Assembly: GCA_011800155.1 (NCBI GenBank)
Contig: CM022372.1
Span: 2,418,001 to 2,482,000 of the forward strand
DNA length: 64,000 nt
From: Flammulina velutipes
Lineage: Eukaryota; Basidiomycota; Agaricomycetes; Agaricales; Physalacriaceae
Reading direction: 5' to 3'
The notes under the pieces are model-generated. The model was given only the letters and a program-made list of their open reading frames with translations, had not been told where the DNA came from and did not search any database. Positions 59,147 to 64,000 of this stretch are shown piece after piece. The stretch's first letter is position 1, and the number at the start of each line of letters is the position of its first letter. Position numbers and translations under genes: made by a program.

Positions 59147-60090
59147 ATGCACATTACGCAACAGATACTAGCAGTTATTATTCTTCTACACGGATTCATT
59201 GTCAATGCCCGGTACGCGTCCGTCGTATAGTATCGACATTACTCCACTGAGCTCCATCCGCAGGCCTGTACTGGGACCTCGTTTGGCGTCTCCTGCGACT
59301 AGAGGATGGCGTCCCAGCCGTCTTGAAGATCATTAAAAAGGTGGGCCTTGGGATTGGGCCTCGGAGGGAGATGCGCTATTTGCACTTGGTATGTGCCACA
59401 ACGTTACTGTCATACACAGGTACTTACGCATTGGCATCTGAAGGTCAACCTACTGTTACACGCAGAAGCTAGCAAGTCATCTTTCTTCATCGTCATGAAA
59501 GATGTCCGAGTGGACTTTCCAAACAAGGGTGATCCTCCACTCAAGCTGTTCCATGAATGGTACCTCGACGACAGAGACATGATTGCAGAAGAGGGTTTGG
59601 TCAAGTTACGCAAGATAGTCAAGACTCGACTGCGGGGTTTCGCCCATGACGAAAAGATAAATCTACTGTGCGTCTCATCTGAACGTTTAGATCTTTCTAC
59701 CTCACTCAGGATGTGCCACAGGTACTCAGACTTCCATCTACTGAACCTTTACATGGGTGAAAAAGTTGGAGTACGTCATGCCTATCGACTGGGGACCCGC
59801 CACAAGGGACAAGGACGGGAAAGTTCTCACCGGGGTGATTGAGGTACGGGAAGGTGGCAAAAAGGATAGGGAATCAGAGATAAAACTGTGGGAGAGCACT
59901 CTGGGATAAGAGACTTGAAAAGGAGCTAAGTGTTGGTATGCTGAGGGCTGTGTTAAAGAGTCGGCAAAGGCTTTGAGACCGTGAGTGTTTTCCTAAGACC
60001 GAGACCTTATCTTGATTCTTCATGGCCACGACTTTCAGATTTGATGAGGACTCATACTTGGAGACACATACTTTAAAGGATGGCTCTTCC
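59147..60090 (+). pseudogene. Decayed gene with signal-peptide-like first exon, family unknown
   Basis: ATG at 59147 opens a signal-peptide-like segment (MHITQQILAVIILLHGFIVNA) ending at a GTACGC donor. Downstream coding-like stretches are GLYWDLVWRLLRLEDGVPAVL, SSFFIVMKDVRVDFPNKGD, LFHEWYLDDRDMIAEEGLVK, YSDFHLLNLYMGEKVG and AMPIDWGPATRDKDGKVLTG, separated by plausible introns near 59341-59415, 59666-59719 and 59770. I could not join exons 1 and 2 in one frame, and stops follow TLG near 59905, so it looks broken. No family recognised. Confidence 0.4.
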
Positions 60091-61579
60091 ATGTAAACAC
60101 ACTCTCAGAGTCTTATTCTGTCCTTGAACTTGACGATGGGCATTGTGCGGTATGTGATGAATAATATTCCTGTAGGTATCAGGTGAGCTCAATGTATTTC
60201 TCAAGTTGTTTCTACGATGTTTGTTGATTATTACAGCACATGATAATGCATGGCCCGTGTCGGCAAGTCATGATATCACCTTGCTTGTCAAGGTCATTCA
60301 AAAGTGGAAATTATACCGCCGGCTTGCACGGAACAAATAAGTACAAACCGACGGCTGCTTCGGCTTTCTCCGATACGGGTCTCCCGCCACTTAGCGTACT
60401 TGATGCTCAGCACGATTCTGATATTGCTCACAACATATTTGCGTGGATTGCTTATCACTTGCCTCCCTCAAATATAACTGGACCTTCAAAATTGTGACAG
60501 AACTGAATGCTCATGCTACACGCCACACATAGACTCAGTGGTCCTCCTCCTCATGCCTCAATTCAGCCACGCGACTTACAGTTCGTAGCCACATTGAACA
60601 TACAAGAGAGCTGCCGCTGGGCATCCTGCTCCAATATCTCATGGAATTTGCTTTCCTCTGACCTGGCTTGTCAAGTGCACGTCAATGCTCGATGTTGCGT
60701 ATAAAATTACACCTTCTATATCCTACCCCGGATATATGAAGGCCTGCCATCCTCTCCCAGTGACCCACTGTACATTGTATGCCCAGAGTACAAAACAAGC
60801 AAGGTTGTGCGACGCCGCAGGCGGCACCTCCCGAGTGAACAAATTGAAACAAGAGGAAAGCCCGATCCAGATCTTGGACACTGATCAAGCCACGCGAGCC
60901 AAATGCCGATCAGGCGGCTGGAAGGGAATTTTAGTGGCGCAAGCCGTCGTCCATCTACTTTAGTATTCCGATCTCAATTAGTAGTGCTCTCTCATGAAAG
61001 AAGGTTTTCTGCGAAGACATGTAACTTTCTGTGACTGATTCTTGCATAACATACTGGAATCCTTTCACTCAGATATCTGGTATATTCTCACAGGTTGGGA
61101 GACCTTCTATTAGATGTGAAATGAGATGATATGGCATACAAATGGTTCTAAAAATTGTATTTTCTTGTGTCATGAGAGTGGTAGACGAACTCGATAAGTG
61201 GCGCAGCGGTTGTAAGGACCGGAACCCTTGATCCATTGATGGCCGTGAAGGTCACGAGATCTTCCTCCTTCCTTTTTCTGGGGGTGGGTGGGTCGTGGGA
61301 ATCGTTTCCAAGATCTGAATCGGGCTTTCCTCTTGAATTGAAATGGTCTAGGTCGTTAACATGGTGGTGATACTCTTCTGTGCTTTAGAACATTCGAAAA
61401 CAGGATACAGGATCAGCAGTGACTGTCATATTAGTTTGGTCCCCGGCTTGACTACTAATTTCCGGACAAGACGGACATTGTAAGCACTGATTCATTATCA
61501 ACTGATGTGAGCTTGAAGACAGATAAAAGAGGCGTCGATCTATGACGCCTTGTCATAAACTCTGTCCACAGTTTGCGAC
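60091..61579. other. Gene-poor stretch
   Basis: A frame at 60240-60497 (GNYTAGLHGTNKYKPT, LDAQHDSDIAHNIFAWIAYHLPP) looks coding in style and could be the tail of a decayed gene, but it has no recognisable start or family. The rest (60500-61579) shows nothing. Confidence 0.35.
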
Positions 61580-61999
61580 ATGTCCAATAAACCTCTCGTA
61601 CTCCTCGTTGGTGGCGCCGGTAACACTGGCCGTGTCGTTTCCAGGCGCTTGCTCAAAGAAGGCAACTTCGTAGGCGCTTTCTCTGTTTCTGCAATCTTCC
61701 TATCTGATAATGTTCATAGCGAGTAGCGATCCTGGCTCGCGAGAAATCCGTTAACAAGCCCATCTATCAAGAGCTTAAATCAGCTGGTGCCGAGATTCGC
61801 ATCGGAGACGCATCAGATACGCCAGCGTCACTCGAAGCTTTCCTACAAGGCGTCGATGTGCTCATCTCCCTCGTCCTAGTGATGACCGTCGACCAGAAAC
61901 CGCTCTTTCGGGCCGCTAAGAAGGTCGGCGTTGGTCGTGTCGTACCCTCTGACTTTGGTCCCACTGCACCGCGTGGTGTCACGACCATACATGATCTGG
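61580..61999 (+). pseudogene. Truncated NmrA-like reductase copy 3
   Basis: Starts MSNKPLVLLVGGAGNTGRVV and, after an intron (GTAGGC...CATAG) identical in position to copy 1, continues VAILAREKSVNKPIYQELKSAGAEIRIGDASD, LEAFLQGVDVLISLV and KKVGVGRVVPSDFGPTAPRGVTTIHDL. It then stops at the GTGGGT donor of intron 2; no later exon exists. At protein level it is closest to copy 1 (22483). It is followed at once by transposon-like sequence, so the 3' half was probably lost with that insertion or a rearrangement. Confidence 0.82.
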
Positions 62000-62124
62000 T
62001 GGGTCTAATCTTTTAATTTACCACTAGCTGTATTAGAGGCTTTTTGCAGGAATATATATTGGAAACCGGGAGAATATACCAGAAGAAGTTAAATGGAAAC
62101 TTAGTGTAAAACAACCACCTTCTA

Positions 62125-62992
62125 ATGAAATCCGAAGTCGACGATAATATTTCTGAAGTCAAGTCGTTTGAATTTCCAGCGCTTAGAACTCATCTTTACA
62201 CCACCATGGTCCGACTCCGACATCTGATAGCTGTCGTAGCAAGCGCATTCATCATCCCGCCTCATCGCAGGCACAACTTTGCTTTTGCAACTATGAAGTC
62301 CGCTGAACCATCGGCATACATCTCGGGACCTGTACTTGCTGCTATCAAGGACTCAGAGACTTACAAGACCACCCCAAGGGCAGCAATCGGTGGAACCCGC
62401 ATCTCCGAGACACTTTTACGGAGCATGTCAGATTCATACTGCTTATGGTCTTTTCGGTATGTACACAGGTGCATCATGGTTATCTGTTTGTTGACACCAT
62501 AACAGAATGACTGCCTCGGAACTCATCGAACTCACAGAGGTCCTCGAAATTCCGGAAATCATCATTACATCGGCCCGCTATGTATTCTCCGGTGTTGAAG
62601 CCCTCGGGCTGACTCTGGCGCGTTTCCGGAGCGCCGGCGACATCAACGAGCTCTCAACGCGCTTTAACCGGTCACCGTCCTCCATATCACAGATTGTCAA
62701 TGATGTTGTCCTGTCCACAGACCAGCGCTGGAGCCACCTCCTCGACTTTGATCACATACATCTTCTGTCACCTGCCAACCTCACATTATATGCCAACAAA
62801 ATCCATGCAGCAGGCGCCCCACTGGATAGTATCTGGGGCTTCCTAGACTGTGCAATTCGACGGATCGCTCGTCCGAAGCACTATCAGCGTGTGGCGTACA
62901 ACGGTTACAAGAAATATCACGCGCTCAAGTACCAAGCCATCATGTTACCGAACCACCCTATGCAGTACCTATATCAAGTTAAAGGTCTCTAA
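62125..62992 (+). mobile_element. Harbinger/PIF-type DDE transposase relic
   Basis: Two exons joined across an intron at about 62458-62506 (WSF|R, then MTASELIELTEVLEIPE). The second matches the DDE_Tnp_4 nuclease of PIF/Harbinger elements common in Agaricomycetes: LGLTLARFRSAGDINELSTRFNRSPSSISQIV, LDFDHIHLLSP, LYANKIHAAGAPLDSIWGFLDC (first catalytic Asp), RRIARPKHYQRVAYNGYKKYHALKYQAIMLPN. After that it departs from the family and stops; the later acidic residues are missing, so it is inactive. No terminal inverted repeats or target duplication could be identified. Confidence 0.78.
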
Positions 62993-63470
62993 TAGCAGGG
63001 CAGAGTATTACAATATGGGCTCACCTTTAGAGGGGTACCCCATAACTAGATACAGGCTCGTATGGGCCAGATACTGGTTTGGCGGGTGGCGGGTGGCGGG
63101 CACTGCTATAGCGCGCATTTCGGGGGTAATAGCTACTGATAGCTATATTTGATAGATTAGATTGGATATGTGGCGCCCCAGATATCTGGATTGGGAATAA
63201 AATTGATTGCTCAATAGAATGATGGCTCATTATCCGAATCGGGACACCACTCTAATGCTGCATTGGGATACTTCTATTTTCCGTCAAATCGGGACCGTCG
63301 GGCGGGCCCGTGACCATAATTATTTCCCCCGCTGGTTGCGCCACAATTAATTCTTTCATTCCGTAGCCGTAATTGTTTACTATTAATAATGTATTAGATA
63401 CATTCACCAGAAACAGATATAGATCACTGCGACGCTGCATGAAAACAAGCAGAATGCAATCCGGCATCCG
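62993..63470. other. Spacer with simple GGCGGGTGGCGGGTGGCGGG repeat
   Basis: No gene. A short GGCGGGT repeat lies near 63080-63100, and TGTGGCGCA in minus orientation at 63337-63345. Confidence 0.4.
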
Positions 63471-63732
63471 GTGCGCCACATTCAGTCCTTGTTCCTCGTG
63501 CTTTCTATTCTCAGTACTTATACACATTCAATAGCATCTTAAAGCGGCATGTAACGCCGCAAAAATCGCACAAAACGGGGCCAAAACGCGTCAGATGTCA
63601 TTGTGCGCCACATTGAGCCTTTCTTTCTCGTGCTTTCTATTCTCAGTACTCATACACATTCAATAGCATTGTAAAGCGGCATGTAACTCCGCAAAAATCG
63701 CACAAAACGGGGCCAAAACGCGTCGGAGAGGC
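63471..63732. repeat. Tandem duplication of a 132-bp unit
   Basis: Two head-to-tail copies (63471-63602 and 63603-about 63732) share GTGCGCCACATT, CTCGTGCTTTCTATTCTCAG, ATACACATTCAATAGCAT, AAAGCGGCATGTAAC and CGCAAAAATCGCACAAAACG blocks with few differences. Each unit begins with the reverse complement of TGTGGCGCA (63472-63480 and 63604-63612). It may be the promoter/5' region of a mobile element or of the minus-strand gene that ends at 63812. Confidence 0.8.
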
Positions 63733-63811
63733 CTTTGTGTCGACTACAAAAAATGACGAGACAGGGGAAAGCATCAAGCAACTCTTATTCCAGGTATTGT
63801 ACAATATAAGC

Positions 63812-64000
63812 TTATTCTAATTCATCCCCGTCGCCACCGCCGTCGTCGTCGTGTCCCATGTCCCCCTCCATCTCTACCTCAAACTCAATGATCCCGGTCG
63901 GGCTCAGCCCCGCAATTAGAGCGCCGCCAGCCACTCTCAGAGCTGCCCATGTTTCCTCCAACTGCATTGCACGTTCCTCCTCTCTAACGGCCGATGCCTC
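63812..64000 (-). CDS. 3' end of an unidentified gene, cut by the window edge
   Basis: Open on the minus strand from the window edge to TAA at 63812-63814, about 62 codons: EERAMQLEETWAALRVAGGAL, SPTGIIEFEVEMEGDMGHDDDGGGDGDELE. The acidic Gly/Asp tail and its position beside repeats and a transposase relic suggest, but do not prove, a mobile-element protein. No start within the window. Confidence 0.4.
   Translation of the reverse strand, partial: EASAVREEERAMQLEETWAALRVAGGALIAGLSPTGIIEFEVEMEGDMGHDDDGGGDGDELE

Noticed and set aside
61190..61262. tRNA-like stretch (GTGGCGCAGCGGTTGTAAGGACC)
   Set aside because: No acceptor or T-stem pairing and no GGTTCGAAT box; it is a near-copy of the recurrent word.
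63471..63732. CRISPR-like repeat
   Set aside because: Only two long, near-identical direct copies with no spacers, in a fungal nuclear genome.

Overview
The window is nuclear DNA of a filamentous basidiomycete, most likely an Agaricomycete. Genes carry many short (about 50-70 nt) GT-AG introns on both strands. The gene families are typical of mushrooms: M35 peptidyl-Lys-type peptidases, BTB proteins, NmrA-like reductases, a CBM1-SGNH esterase, a GPI-anchored chitin deacetylase and a CBM20 glucoamylase. Coordinates and splice sites come from reading the sequence and from family homology known to me; no search was run.

Layout. 1-2190: no recognisable gene. 2191-9210: three tandem paralogues of an unrecognised secreted protein, each with five exons and four conserved cysteines. 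9344-10765: glycine-cleavage T-protein. 10943-14058: a CreA/Mig1-like C2H2 regulator flanked by two identical, oppositely oriented tRNA-Leu(CAG) genes. 14714-17929: ribonucleotide reductase large subunit, with an apparent 4-nt microexon. 18098-24843 (minus strand): M35 peptidase A, a BTB relic and an intact BTB gene, NmrA-like reductase 1 and an atypical SDR. 25227-30941: tRNA-Leu(AAG), a DCAF5-like WD40 gene, another tRNA-Leu(AAG), kexin-like protease 1 and a third tRNA-Leu(AAG). 31190-36447: nucleotide pyrophosphatase/phosphodiesterase, a Sos7-like kinetochore protein and a CBM1-SGNH esterase. 36648-43872: kexin-like protease 2 (inverted copy), tRNA-Leu(AAG), chitin deacetylase, NmrA-like reductase 2 and tRNA-Leu(AAG). 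44064-50804: SYLF protein, glucoamylase and M35 peptidase B, which carries an apparent frameshift. 51595-58487: cohesin loader Scc2/NIPBL. 58488-64000: decayed sequence, an NmrA copy cut short next to a Harbinger-type transposase relic, a 132-bp tandem repeat and the 3' end of an unidentified gene.

The region combines conserved housekeeping genes (GCVT, RNR1, SCC2, SOS7) with secreted digestive enzymes (glucoamylase, esterase, deacetylase, proteases) and a likely carbon-catabolite regulator that could control some of them. It has been reshaped by duplication: triplet genes, paired proteases, three NmrA copies, and seven tRNA genes that are all leucine. The most unexpected signals are a 9-bp word, TGTGGCGCA, found exactly 12 times, the triplet of unknown four-cysteine secreted proteins, and the RNR1 microexon.
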